64,000 nt of DNA from Algimonas porphyrae (GTDB taxonomy: Bacteria > Pseudomonadota > Alphaproteobacteria > Caulobacterales > Maricaulaceae): the NCBI RefSeq assembly GCF_041429795.1, contig NZ_CP163424.1:1304001-1368000 (forward strand), written 5' to 3'. Below, in pieces: positions 8,988-17,766 of this stretch. Within the stretch, counting starts at the first letter, position 1. Each line of letters begins with the position of its first letter. Under the pieces are notes generated by a model, which saw nothing but the letters and a program-made list of their open reading frames with translations, had not been told where the DNA came from and ran no database searches. The position numbers and the translations under genes are program-made.

Positions 8988-9878
8988 TCAGATCGATAGT
9001 CCGTCTGGCACGGGCAGGTCGCGCCGCGCGCAGGCCGCCAGAACGGTATTTCGCAACAGGCAGGCGATCGTCATCGGGCCGACACCGCCCGGCACAGGCG
9101 TGATCGCGCCGGCCACTGGCTCGGCTTCGGCAAAATCCACATCGCCGACAAGGCGCGATCCGGATTTGCGTGACGCATCCGCCACGCGATTGATGCCGAC
9201 ATCGATCACGCAGGCCCCGGCCTTGATCCAGTCGCCCTTGACCATGTTTGGACGCCCGACGGCCGAGACGAGAATATCCGCGCCGCGACAGACGACGGGC
9301 AGATTATCGGTGCGGGAATGCGCGACCGTGACGGTGCAGTTCTGCTGCAGAAACAGTAAAGCCGCCGGTTTTCCGACGAGGATCGAGCGGCCGATGATAA
9401 CGCAATGTTTGCCAGATAAATCGCCGAGCGCTTCCTTGGCCAGAATTACGCAGCCTGTCGGTGTGCAGGGTCGCAGACCGGGTTTTCCGAGCGACAGTCG
9501 CCCGGCGCTGATTTCCGTGAGCCCGTCAACATCCTTGTCCGGGTCGATTTCGGCGATCACCCGATCGCTATCGATATGGGCGGGCAGCGGCAGCTGCACG
9601 AGAATGCCGTCCACGTCCGGGTCGGCATTGAGAGCGCGAACCGTTTCGACGACATCCGCCTCCGTCGTCTCCGCGGGCAATCGGCGCTCCACACTGTTCA
9701 TGCCGACCGCCTGGGAGAACTTGACCTTGTTGCCGACATAGACCTGGCTGGCCGGATCATCGCCGACCAGAACGACGGCGAGCGTCGGAGTGACAGAGAG
9801 TGACGCGATGGTGAGCGCGACATCTTCGCGCAGACGCGCCGCGACCGCTTTGCCATCAATATGGTTGCTGTTCATCAT
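8988..9878 (-). CDS. folD: Bifunctional methylenetetrahydrofolate dehydrogenase / methenyltetrahydrofolate cyclohydrolase
   Basis: Protein of 296 residues that interconverts methylene-, methenyl- and 10-formyl-tetrahydrofolate with NADP. The family landmarks are all present: [22 protein letters not shown] (catalytic Tyr and Lys), [42 protein letters not shown], and [11 protein letters not shown] near the end. A longer frame exists upstream, but the first of two adjacent Met codons at 9878 is preceded by ACGGAGCAG, a good ribosome site, and gives the standard length. It is the first gene of a minus-strand group with the PLP enzyme. Confidence 0.95.
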   Translation of the reverse strand: MMNSNHIDGKAVAARLREDVALTIASLSVTPTLAVVLVGDDPASQVYVGNKVKFSQAVGMNSVERRLPAETTEADVVETVRALNADPDVDGILVQLPLPAHIDSDRVIAEIDPDKDVDGLTEISAGRLSLGKPGLRPCTPTGCVILAKEALGDLSGKHCVIIGRSILVGKPAALLFLQQNCTVTVAHSRTDNLPVVCRGADILVSAVGRPNMVKGDWIKAGACVIDVGINRVADASRKSGSRLVGDVDFAEAEPVAGAITPVPGGVGPMTIACLLRNTVLAACARRDLPVPDGLSI

Positions 9879-10182
9879 CTGCTCCGTCACGACCAAGACG
9901 CATGTCCGCCTGACCATCAGGATCGTCTATCCGAAAATCCATTCAATGGTAGGGTCAGCGTTGTTTCGTGTGAGCTATAGAGGCGATGAAGGGTGTTCGG
10001 GAAGGCGGTTATCACATGTTAGAACTGTGTGTCTGCCTGACCTGTACCATGGACAGGATGCGAATTGCCCGGCAAACCTTTCTGAGTGTCGTAAACTGTT
10101 CGCAAAGACGCGCTAGGGCGCATCTTTTGTAACTGGACCGGTTTGCGATGAATAGGCCGGTACCGAAGGGGACAGAATTGAG
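9879..10182. promoter_or_regulatory. Divergent intergenic region between folD and gspC
   Basis: About 300 bases with no coding potential I can support. It must contain the promoters of folD (minus) and of the gspCDN operon (plus), since these start at its edges. I see no strong -35/-10 pair, hairpin with T-run, or repeat. GAAGGGG about 15 bases before the gspC ATG is a plausible ribosome site. Confidence 0.4.
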
Positions 10183-11022
10183 ATGAACCGTGACGGTTCG
10201 ACATCGACAGGGCAACCGGACAGGCTGATGGCGGTGCTTCGCCTTGTCTTTATGACTGTGTTCTGCACTCTGGCCGCATGGTTGACGATCCGGCTCATCC
10301 TGGCCTTGTTCGTCCCGTCCTCGACATGGGAGCCTGTTCTCATCGCAGATGCGGGTCCGATCCAGGCCCGAACCGCGGTCAGCTATGATTTTTCCTATAA
10401 TCCCTTTGCTGCTGGAGACGCGGATAACACCGAGATTCCGCCTGTCGATACGGGCGATGATGCCCCTGAGACGACGCTGAACCTGACACTCAAGGGCTTG
10501 CGTTCGGGTCTGAACGGCACAGCCTTTATCCGGACCCCTGATGGGCAGGAGGACAATTACTATATCGGTGACACGATCATGCCGAACGTAGTCTTGCGCG
10601 GCGTCTTTCCAACCCATGTCCTGATCGACGTCAATGGCCAGACGCAACGACTGACGACCGAAGACGCCAAGACGGCGGCGCGCGCCACCCGCTCCACATC
10701 CGCCCCACAATCGACAGGCCTGCGTACGCTGGGCACGGTGGACGCCACACAACTTCTGTCGCAGGTCGAGCTTGTCCCGTCATTCGATCGCGAGATGCAG
10801 CGCAATGGCTTGCTGATAAAGGCCCGTAACAGCTCCGCCGACCTGTCCGCATTCGGCTTGCAGTCCGGCGATATCATTACGCGGTTTGCCGGGCAGAGCC
10901 TGATGAGCGGCATGCCCGACATCGTCGCCATCCGTCAGGCAGCGGGTGCGGGCCGCCCGGTCGTTGTCGATCTGATCCGCAACGGCCAACCCATGACGAT
11001 CACGATTGGATCATCTTCATGA
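10183..11022 (+). CDS. gspC: Type II secretion system inner-membrane protein GspC
   Basis: Protein of 279 residues with the GspC layout: a short cytoplasmic N-terminus, one membrane segment (about residues 17-40), and a periplasmic HR domain (LNLTLKGLRSGLNGTAFIRTPDGQEDNYYIGDTI). After a linker (VELVPSFDREMQRNGLLIKAR) comes a PDZ-like end (FGLQSGDIITRFAGQSLMS). GspC links the inner-membrane platform to the GspD secretin and contributes to substrate choice. Its stop overlaps the gspD start (ATGA), supporting the pairing. The other gsp genes (E to M) are not in this window. Confidence 0.88.
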   Translation: MNRDGSTSTGQPDRLMAVLRLVFMTVFCTLAAWLTIRLILALFVPSSTWEPVLIADAGPIQARTAVSYDFSYNPFAAGDADNTEIPPVDTGDDAPETTLNLTLKGLRSGLNGTAFIRTPDGQEDNYYIGDTIMPNVVLRGVFPTHVLIDVNGQTQRLTTEDAKTAARATRSTSAPQSTGLRTLGTVDATQLLSQVELVPSFDREMQRNGLLIKARNSSADLSAFGLQSGDIITRFAGQSLMSGMPDIVAIRQAAGAGRPVVVDLIRNGQPMTITIGSSS

Positions 11023-12926
11023 GCTTTTTCAGAACCCTGATGGTCGGCGCAGCGCTGGCGACCTTGCCGCTGACACTGGCAGCCGGTCCGGCCATGGCAA
11101 ACGATAATTACGTCAGCCTGCAGGAAGCCGATATTCGCGATTTTATCGACGATGTCGCCGTGGTGACAGGGCGTACATTTCTGGTCGATCCGCGGGTGCA
11201 AGGCAAAGTGACGATCAGTAGTGAACAGGCGCTGACTGACGGCGAAGTCTTCACGGTCTTCAAGGAAGTTCTACGCGTTCATGGCTACACGCTGATCCGT
11301 ACACCCAATGGCGAATACCGCGTGACATTGCTGCAAGGCAGCGCGCAGGATGCCCCGCTAACCCGTGCCAATGGTGTATCAGGTCAGATGAGCACGGCGA
11401 TCATCAAGCTGCGGGAAGCGGATGCGTCCGCTGCAGCGCGACTGATCAAGCCCGTCATGCACAGCCAGGGACAGGTCACGGCCAACCCGAATGGAAGCGT
11501 TCTCGTCGTGACCGACTTCCCGGAAAATCTTGTCAAGGCGCGGGAAATTGCCGCCGCGATGGAAACGACCAATCTGGTCCGGGAGGTGGTCACGCTCAAT
11601 CAGATTTCTGTTGTCGATGCGCAGGAGGTCCTGACGGCGCTGAGTGGGCGCACGCCCGACCAGCAGACCTACAAGGCGGTCGCTCTGCCGGGAACGAACA
11701 GCCTGATCATTGAGGCGGCACCGGATGAAATGGCCCGGCTGCGCCAGCTGCTTGCGACAATGGATGTTGGACGCGCGACTCCGCGCGGTGCTCTGACGAC
11801 AATTCCCCTGCGCTTCGCTAACGGCGCGGATCTGCTGGAGATGCTGAACGGTCTGCTGCCGTCCTATGTGCGTGATGGGCAGGCGGCGCCGACGGTCGCC
11901 TATGATGTCGGCTCCAACACGCTGGTCATCAGTGCGGACGGCGATACGCAGGCCGATCTGGCGCGGCTGATCCGTCAGCTGGACGTGCGTCGTCCGCAGG
12001 TTCTGGTCGAAGCGCTGATTGTCGAAATTTCCGAAACCGCAGCGAAAGAACTGGGCGTCCAGTTTGCGCTGGGTGATACGTCGGGATCGACCGTGCCGCT
12101 GATTTCGACCAACTATACGCGCAGTGCGCCCAATCTCCTCTCTCTGGCTGGGGCTTTGACTGGTGCGACGACGGATGACGCCACACAGGCGGCTGCCTTG
12201 TCCAGCCTGACCGGGCTTGGTGGCGGGACGATCGGAGTCGGTGGCCAGAGCGACGATATTCTGTTTGGAGCTATTTTGAATGCGGTCGAAACCGATGATG
12301 ACAGCAATGTTCTGTCGACACCGTTCGTCACGACGCTGGATAATCAGCCGGCGACCTTTCTTGTCGGTCAGGAAATTCCGATCACCACGGGCGAAACGCT
12401 CGGCACGGCTAATCTGAATCCATTCCGCACTTTCGAACGCAAGGAAGTCGGTATTCAACTGGATGTCCTCCCGCAGATCAGTGAGGGTGACGTCATCCGG
12501 CTGGAAATCAATCAGGAAGTCAGCTCGATCGCCGGCGTTCTGACATCGACGGCTGGGGACTTCGTGACCAATAAGCGCCAGATCGAAACGACCGTTCTGG
12601 CCAATGACGGCGAAATCATCGTGCTGGGCGGTCTGCTGCAGGACGACGAACAGATCGATATTGAAAAAGTGCCCGTACTCGGTGATCTTCCTGTCGTGGG
12701 GAATGCGTTCCGCTCTAAAGGACGTACGCGTGCCAAGACCAATCTGATGGTGTTCCTGCGACCGACCATCATCCGGGACAGCAATGACGCTGCACTGGCC
12801 ACGCAGAGCCGTCTGAGCCGGATGCGGATGGAAGATCGTCTGCAGAGCGGTCGAGACGTGTCCAAGATAGACCTGATTCCAATCGATCCGATCGATCCGC
12901 TCAATCCAATCGCGCCAACCGAATGA
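11019..12926 (+). CDS. gspD: Type II secretion system secretin GspD
   Basis: Protein of 635 residues with a Sec signal peptide (cleavage after AMA, about residue 27), an N0 domain (YVSLQEADIRDFIDDVAVVTGRTFLVDPRVQGKVT), N1-N3 repeats, and the secretin core ending in VPVLGDLPVVGNAFRSKGR and KTNLMVFLRPTIIRD. It forms the outer-membrane channel for folded exoproteins. The C-terminus after residue 615 is a short repeat of Ile/Asp/Pro/Asn residues (PIDPIDPLNPIAPTE) encoded by near-repeated DNA; this could be a pilotin-binding S-domain substitute. It is coupled to gspC and gspN by 4-base overlaps. Confidence 0.94.
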   Translation: MSFFRTLMVGAALATLPLTLAAGPAMANDNYVSLQEADIRDFIDDVAVVTGRTFLVDPRVQGKVTISSEQALTDGEVFTVFKEVLRVHGYTLIRTPNGEYRVTLLQGSAQDAPLTRANGVSGQMSTAIIKLREADASAAARLIKPVMHSQGQVTANPNGSVLVVTDFPENLVKAREIAAAMETTNLVREVVTLNQISVVDAQEVLTALSGRTPDQQTYKAVALPGTNSLIIEAAPDEMARLRQLLATMDVGRATPRGALTTIPLRFANGADLLEMLNGLLPSYVRDGQAAPTVAYDVGSNTLVISADGDTQADLARLIRQLDVRRPQVLVEALIVEISETAAKELGVQFALGDTSGSTVPLISTNYTRSAPNLLSLAGALTGATTDDATQAAALSSLTGLGGGTIGVGGQSDDILFGAILNAVETDDDSNVLSTPFVTTLDNQPATFLVGQEIPITTGETLGTANLNPFRTFERKEVGIQLDVLPQISEGDVIRLEINQEVSSIAGVLTSTAGDFVTNKRQIETTVLANDGEIIVLGGLLQDDEQIDIEKVPVLGDLPVVGNAFRSKGRTRAKTNLMVFLRPTIIRDSNDAALATQSRLSRMRMEDRLQSGRDVSKIDLIPIDPIDPLNPIAPTE

Positions 12927-13603
12927 ATCGACGCTTGATCATACTCGTAGTGGCGCTGGCGGGGGTGGCCTCGCTGATCCAACATGCGCCTCTGGCATGG
13001 GTCGATAGCGCCCTGCCTGACGGGTTCGGTCCGGTTACAGGTACATATTGGAATGGTCAGATCGACGATGTTCCCTTGCTCGGAGACGTGTCGGTCGATG
13101 GCCGTCTGGGCCATGTCCAGCTGGCGACGGCCCCCGGAGAAGTCACGTTTCGTGGGGATGTCAGCCCGACCGGGGTCACGGACCTGGTCCTGTCCATGCC
13201 GATTGCCCGGCTTCCGATCTCCGATGCGCGTCTATCGGGACTAGTGGGTCGTGTCAGTCTGCAGATCGACGAGGCCGTTATCGAAGAAGGTGCTTGTGTG
13301 TCGGCTGTCGGACATGCCTCGACCGACGTCCTGTCCGCCAACCGTGCGACCTTTGACTGGTACGGACCCGAGCTGGCAGGACCGGTCGACTGCATCGACG
13401 GACGCTTGCGCGTGCGCCTGTCGGGTCAAGAGGGCGGACAAAACGTATCGGCCACAATCCTGACCGGTATGGACGGCACCTACCGGTCGGACATTTCGGT
13501 CGTCACGGCGGACCCGATGGCAGGCAATGCGCTGGCGCTGTTTGGATTCGGTCCGGATGGGCAAGGCGGATATAGCCTGTCTGAGCAAGGGCGCTGGCGC
13601 TAG
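12923..13603 (+). CDS. gspN: Type II secretion system protein GspN-like
   Basis: Protein of 226 residues with one N-terminal membrane segment and a mainly beta periplasmic part, matching the small GspN family in length and position. The stretch LPDGFGPVTGTYWNGQIDDVPLLGDVSVDGRLG resembles GspN, which contains a similar L-S-G-T-xW-x-G element. GspN is an accessory, often dispensable, T2SS component. The start overlaps the gspD stop by 4 bases. The call leans on context as much as on sequence. Confidence 0.7.
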   Translation: MNRRLIILVVALAGVASLIQHAPLAWVDSALPDGFGPVTGTYWNGQIDDVPLLGDVSVDGRLGHVQLATAPGEVTFRGDVSPTGVTDLVLSMPIARLPISDARLSGLVGRVSLQIDEAVIEEGACVSAVGHASTDVLSANRATFDWYGPELAGPVDCIDGRLRVRLSGQEGGQNVSATILTGMDGTYRSDISVVTADPMAGNALALFGFGPDGQGGYSLSEQGRWR

Positions 13604-13605
13604 GC

Positions 13606-14028
13606 ATGCGTGCAATTCTTCTCATAGTCGCGCTCGGTGTCAGCGCGTGCGCGAGCAATCCTGACGCGGGCTCGATGGCCGCCGACATGTCGGCGACGGG
13701 ATCGGCATCTGCCGACAGACTGCCGCCGCAGACGCTTGCCGCAGGCGAGTGCGGCCTGTTCGGCTGGGACGCCGTGGCCGCGACCCGTTTCGTGTTTTTC
13801 GCAAAGGGCGGTGCAGCGCTCTACGCCGATGGGCAATCCATCCGTTCGATGCGTTCCGAAGGCGCGTTTCCGGCCACGGATTACGGTCCGGTCCAGATCG
13901 AGCTGGGGCCGCCTGACGCCCTGATCGATGGTGTCCGCTATCCTGAGGCGCGTCTCACCGCCCTGATGGATGACGGCTATACGCGGGTACAGCCCCTGGT
14001 CATGCTGGAAAGTTGTCGCGGCAATTAA
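13606..14028 (+). CDS. Small lipoprotein at the end of the gspCDN operon, function unknown
   Basis: Protein of 140 residues with a lipoprotein signal (hydrophobic stretch ending GVSAC, Cys about residue 15). The mature part has two further Cys residues that could pair, and no family I recognise. It starts 2 bases after the gspN stop, so it is probably co-transcribed with the secretin gene. A lipoprotein in that position could act as a pilotin that carries GspD to the outer membrane; that is inference from position only. Its stop interlocks with that of the prepilin peptidase gene on the other strand. Confidence 0.6.
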   Translation: MRAILLIVALGVSACASNPDAGSMAADMSATGSASADRLPPQTLAAGECGLFGWDAVAATRFVFFAKGGAALYADGQSIRSMRSEGAFPATDYGPVQIELGPPDALIDGVRYPEARLTALMDDGYTRVQPLVMLESCRGN

Positions 14029-14474
14029 ACGAGGCGCTGGACCAGCCAGACCGCCCCGATGCCGACCGCCAGAAAAGGCCCGAATGGTATGCGCGCGTCC
14101 CGCGCTTCGCCTTTCGGCAGGACATAGGCGAGCGCGGCCAGACTGGCGATCAGTACGATTGCAGGCAACGCCCATGCCCCGCACCAGGCCCCGCCGACGG
14201 CCAGCAGCTTGGCATCGCCGCGCCCCAATCCGTCGCGTTTGCGGATCAGCTTGTAGAGCGTTTCTACAGCCCAGAACGTTGCATAACCCAAGGCCGCGCC
14301 GAGCAGGTGCGGATAGAAGTCCAGGGCGGTGCCAAACGCCCATGCCAGACCAGCCGCCAGAAGGGGAAATGTGATCAGATTGGGCAGACGCTGCGTGGCC
14401 CAGTCTATTCGCGCCAGCTGCACCAGCGCGCCGATCAGCACCACACCGCTCAGAATTGTCACACCGGTGATCAC
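14025..14474 (-). CDS. Minimal type IV prepilin peptidase (A24 family)
   Basis: About 149 residues if started at the GTG at 14474; the frame stays open further upstream without a convincing start. It is a hydrophobic protein with about four membrane segments and the two aspartates of A24 peptidases: the first in RIDWATQRLPNLITFPLL (usual form D-x-x-x-x-x-x-P-N), the second in GLGRGDAKLLAVGGAWCG (the GxGD motif). It lacks the N-terminal Cys-rich and methylase part of full-length PilD/GspO, like the short Cpa-type peptidases of alphaproteobacteria. It probably matures the T2SS pseudopilins. It runs convergently into the gspCDN lipoprotein gene. Confidence 0.75.
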   Translation of the reverse strand: MITGVTILSGVVLIGALVQLARIDWATQRLPNLITFPLLAAGLAWAFGTALDFYPHLLGAALGYATFWAVETLYKLIRKRDGLGRGDAKLLAVGGAWCGAWALPAIVLIASLAALAYVLPKGEARDARIPFGPFLAVGIGAVWLVQRLV

Positions 14475-14567
14475 AGGCGTTGCTTTATCGGAAAAGCCCT
14501 TGGACGGAAGCGGGTAAATCCGCCATAGCGCGCATATTCGTCCACCTTGCCCATCCGGGAGCCGCGC

Positions 14568-15950
14568 ATGTCCGACACGCCCGATCGGCTGGACCTGAAA
14601 GAGCCTTACGAGCGATTGGAGGAGGACCCTCCCAATCCGATCGTGACTGCCTTGGGTCTGAGCAGTGATGACGAGCTTCACATCCGGCTGGATGCGCTGC
14701 ACCCGGCTGATTTCTCCGATTATCTGGAAGAAATGACCGACGCTCAGCGTGAGGAGTTGATCGCGCGCGCTCCGGGTCTGATCACAGGTGAGCTGCTCGC
14801 GGAGCTCGAAGATGATGTCGTTGAGGATGTGCTGCCGCTGCTGGAACCCGGAGCGATTGCCGATGCGCTGACGGAGCTCGACTCCGACGATGTCACGCAG
14901 ATCATCGAAGAAATGGATGAGGCACAGCGCGAAGACGTGCTGGAGGCAATGGAGCCACTGGAGCGGGCAGGTGTCGAGGCGTCGCTAAAGTTTGACGACG
15001 AAACCATTGGCCGGCTGATGCAGCGCGAGTTTGTCTCCGCGCCCGAATTCTGGACAGTCGGCAATACGATCGACCATATGCGCGATGCCGGTGAAGAGCT
15101 GCCGGAGCTGTTCTTCAATATCTATATCGTCAATCCGCGCCTGCAGCCGGTCGGCTATGTCCCGGTCTCAAAGCTGATGCGCGCCCGGCGCGATGCCACG
15201 CTGGCATCGCTGATGGAAGAAAAGCTGTTCACGATCGCGCAGGATCTCGATCAGGAAGAGGCAGCCTATCTGTTCGAAAAATACCATCTGATTTCCGCGC
15301 CCGTTGTCGATATGCAAGGCCGGATCGTCGGCATGATGACGGTCGACGATATTCTCGACATTATTCAGGACGAGAACAAGGAAGACATTCTCGCGCTTGC
15401 GGGTGTGAGCGAAGCGGGCATTACCGATACCGCCTACGAGACAGTGCGGTCGCGCGCGCCCTGGCTGCTGGTCAATCTGGTTACGGCCATTCTTGCCAGT
15501 TTCGTGATTGCGCGTTTCGATTACGCCATCGAGCAGATCGTCGCGTTGGCCGTGCTGATGCCGATCGTGGCGAGCATGGGCGGAAATGCAGGAACGCAGG
15601 CCCTGACCGTTGCGGTCCGGGCGCTGGCGGAGCGTGATCTGACCCGCGGCACGGCCCTGCGCACCATTCGCCGCGAAGCGATTGCTGCAGTCATCATCGG
15701 ACTGATGTTCGCGGTCGCCATGGCCGGGATCAGTTTCGTCTGGTTCCGCGACATCGAACTGGCGGGCGTTGCCTTCATCGCCATGATCATCAATCACTTC
15801 TTTGCCGGTCTGGCTGGCATATTGATCCCGCTCGGATTGAAACGCGCCGGGGCCGACCCGGCTGTCAGCAGTTCCGTATTCGTCACGACTGTGACCGATG
15901 TGGTCGGCTTTGCCGCCTTCCTGGGTGTTGCAGCTTATGTTCTGCTCTGA
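14568..15950 (+). CDS. mgtE: Magnesium transporter MgtE
   Basis: Protein of 460 residues with the three MgtE parts: an acidic N-domain of helical repeats (about 30-150), paired CBS domains (about 150-280, including SAPVVDMQGRIVGMMTVDDI), and five membrane helices with the pore signature PIVASMGGNAGTQALTVAVRAL. It is a Mg2+ channel gated by intracellular Mg2+ bound between the CBS and N domains. The ATG at 14568 has CGGGAG at good spacing; an upstream TTG in frame is less likely. It is divergent from the prepilin peptidase gene. Confidence 0.94.
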   Translation: MSDTPDRLDLKEPYERLEEDPPNPIVTALGLSSDDELHIRLDALHPADFSDYLEEMTDAQREELIARAPGLITGELLAELEDDVVEDVLPLLEPGAIADALTELDSDDVTQIIEEMDEAQREDVLEAMEPLERAGVEASLKFDDETIGRLMQREFVSAPEFWTVGNTIDHMRDAGEELPELFFNIYIVNPRLQPVGYVPVSKLMRARRDATLASLMEEKLFTIAQDLDQEEAAYLFEKYHLISAPVVDMQGRIVGMMTVDDILDIIQDENKEDILALAGVSEAGITDTAYETVRSRAPWLLVNLVTAILASFVIARFDYAIEQIVALAVLMPIVASMGGNAGTQALTVAVRALAERDLTRGTALRTIRREAIAAVIIGLMFAVAMAGISFVWFRDIELAGVAFIAMIINHFFAGLAGILIPLGLKRAGADPAVSSSVFVTTVTDVVGFAAFLGVAAYVLL

Positions 15951-16020
15951 TTAACGGTGCCGAGCCCGTTAGGGGTTTGTTAACCACGTTCCTGCGTGCC
16001 GCTCTCCTGTCAGGGGAATG

Positions 16021-16036
16021 CGGCACGGAGCTTGCA
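16021..16036 (+). promoter_or_regulatory. Sigma-54 (-24/-12) promoter of spmX
   Basis: CGGCACGGAGCTTGCA matches the sigma-54 consensus TGGCACG-N4-TTGCA at all but the first base, with exactly 10 bases between the invariant GG (16022-16023) and GC (16034-16035). Transcription would begin near 16047, 24 bases before the ATG at 16071. In Caulobacter crescentus spmX is known to be driven by sigma-54 and the activator TacA, so the site fits the gene it precedes. Confidence 0.75.
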
Positions 16037-16070
16037 ACTTCGCTCCCGACCTATGAGCGAGAGTGCCACT

Positions 16071-17675
16071 ATGACCCGGAGCCTTTCCGTATCGGAGACC
16101 GGACTTCGCCTGATCAAGGCGTTCGAAGGATTCCGCCCTGTCGACCGCGAACTTGTGACGGGCGCACGCGTCGTCGGATATGGCCACCGCGTTTTCTCCC
16201 AGACGCCGATCCGGATGACGGAAGAGCAAGCCGAGGAAACCCTGCTCCTGGATCTGGAAGCCTATGAAGAGCTGATCAATGAAGAGGTTCACGCGCCATT
16301 GACGCAGAGCCAGTTCGATGCGCTGGTGTCGCTGGCCTTCAATATCGGTCCGAAGGCCTTCCGGGGATCGGATATACTGCGTGCCATAAATAATGGGCGC
16401 CCGCTGGATGCCGCCGCCGGGTTCGACGTCTGGCGCAAGGCGACCATCGACGGGAAAACCTTCGTCGTGGACGCGCTGATGCGCCGCCGTACGGCTGAAA
16501 AATCCCTGTTCCTGCGTACCGAAGCCATCATACCCGCCCCGAGCGCCCTGCTCGAACCCAAAGCGGATTACGATACCGGGCTTGGCCCGATCGAAGACGG
16601 CTTACCCATTTTTACCGAAGACGATGCTATCGGGATTATTGCGCGTGCGCCCTATGAGGCCACGCCGGATCCAGCTTTCGATGAGGACGAGGAAGTTGAT
16701 ATCGACGAAGATGACGATGTCCTGACCCTGTCTGCAGACATGGAGGCGGAGATCGAGCCTGAAGCCGATCCAGAGCCCGAGCCCGAGCCGGAAGAAGACC
16801 CCTTTGAGTTTTCCGATCTTGCGTCCCTGATGGCGGTTACGACCGCCGAGCCGGAACTTGCACCTGATGATGAAGACGCGCTGGTCGTCGATGATGAGGA
16901 CGGAGATGATGACGAAGATGAGGGCGATGACGACGACGACGACGAAGATGATGGCAGTGCGTTGGCAGCGGACAGTGCTGAGAGCGAAGGAGAGCTTGAC
17001 GACGAAGAGGACGAACTGGAGGTCGCGGCCCGCACTATTGACGAGACTGTCGAAGAGACCCTCACTGAATCGCCCATATCCGAAGCCGCCGACTCGCTGG
17101 GCGAGCGCCTCAGTGCACTGCTGGACTCAGATGCCGAGGAGACGGTCACGGAAACTGTTGATCTTCCTGAATCGCTGATCGAAGCGCCCAGTGATGACAA
17201 GCGCTCCAACCTTGTGACCTTTCCGTCCCGTCAGCTGGTCGATCCAGAGCCCGTCGATCCCGGTGATCCCGATGGCCTGGCTTTCAATGACGGCGAAGCA
17301 GTCGCCGAAGACGCCCCGAATAATAGCGTAATCAATCCGATTGTGATCGACAATCTGGCGGCGGACGATGTGATCCGCGCCAGCGGAGACTCCAAAGACG
17401 TCATCTACGATCCAGAGGGTGACCCAGTCGAAGCGGCAACGCGCTATCTGGAACGGGCCGGTGTGGCGATGGATGAAGACAAAGCGGGCGGCGGCATGTG
17501 GATCCCGTTGGCTCTGGGCGCCATTCTGATCGGCGTCAGCGCCGTATTGCTGGGCCGGGGCGCAACGAGCCTTTTGAACGCCTGGGGCCCGGCCTCGGTT
17601 ATTGCGGCCGCCGTGACGGGCGGGCTGATGATCCTGTTCACCCTCTATGCGGCGGCGCGCGGACGGTTTGCCTAG
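16071..17675 (+). CDS. spmX: SpmX-like polar localisation protein (GH24 muramidase-like domain, acidic linker, two membrane helices)
   Basis: Protein of 534 residues. Residues about 5-150 form a GH24 lysozyme-like domain (LIKAFEGFRP with Glu19, VVGYGHRV, LDALVSLAFNIG-type helix, MRRRTAEKSLFL). Residues about 190-440 are a low-complexity acidic and Pro-rich linker dominated by Asp and Glu, including long Asp runs near 16900-16960. Two C-terminal membrane helices follow (WIPLALGAILIGVSAVLL and a second ending at the C-terminus). This three-part layout is that of Caulobacter SpmX, which marks the stalked pole and recruits the kinase DivJ. The start at 16071 is chosen over 16053 because the sigma-54 promoter would leave only a 6-base leader for the latter, and GAGCGAGAG precedes 16071. 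Muramidase activity may or may not be retained. Confidence 0.85.
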   Translation: MTRSLSVSETGLRLIKAFEGFRPVDRELVTGARVVGYGHRVFSQTPIRMTEEQAEETLLLDLEAYEELINEEVHAPLTQSQFDALVSLAFNIGPKAFRGSDILRAINNGRPLDAAAGFDVWRKATIDGKTFVVDALMRRRTAEKSLFLRTEAIIPAPSALLEPKADYDTGLGPIEDGLPIFTEDDAIGIIARAPYEATPDPAFDEDEEVDIDEDDDVLTLSADMEAEIEPEADPEPEPEPEEDPFEFSDLASLMAVTTAEPELAPDDEDALVVDDEDGDDDEDEGDDDDDDEDDGSALAADSAESEGELDDEEDELEVAARTIDETVEETLTESPISEAADSLGERLSALLDSDAEETVTETVDLPESLIEAPSDDKRSNLVTFPSRQLVDPEPVDPGDPDGLAFNDGEAVAEDAPNNSVINPIVIDNLAADDVIRASGDSKDVIYDPEGDPVEAATRYLERAGVAMDEDKAGGGMWIPLALGAILIGVSAVLLGRGATSLLNAWGPASVIAAAVTGGLMILFTLYAAARGRFA

Positions 17676-17766
17676 CGTTCGGTTAACGCCCTAGTGTCAG
17701 AGCTTTAACGGATTTGTGGCAGGACGCGTCGCTCTAAGACCGAACCCAATTATCGGAGACACCATC

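Noticed and set aside
11379-12458. A 359-residue minus-strand open frame opposite gspD
   Set aside because: Composition is rich in Arg, Gln and His as expected for the shadow of a GC-rich gene; gspD is an unmistakable secretin.
14013-14528. A 171-residue plus-strand frame after the gspCDN lipoprotein gene
   Set aside because: Antisense of the prepilin peptidase, rich in Arg/Gln/Pro, with no signal or motif.
15952-15971. TAACGG-N8-CCGTTA as a terminator after mgtE
   Set aside because: The stem is only six bases with no T-run; the region is better explained as leader of the sigma-54 promoter.
16900-16960. GA-rich triplet repeats as a microsatellite or CRISPR-like array
   Set aside because: The codons are mixed GAT/GAC/GAG/GAA inside the spmX frame, without conserved spacers or unit length.
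16652-17209. A 185-residue Ser-rich frame on the minus strand
   Set aside because: It is the antisense of the Asp/Glu-rich linker of spmX (GAC/GAT/GAG read backwards gives Ser codons). No ribosome site or homologous pattern.
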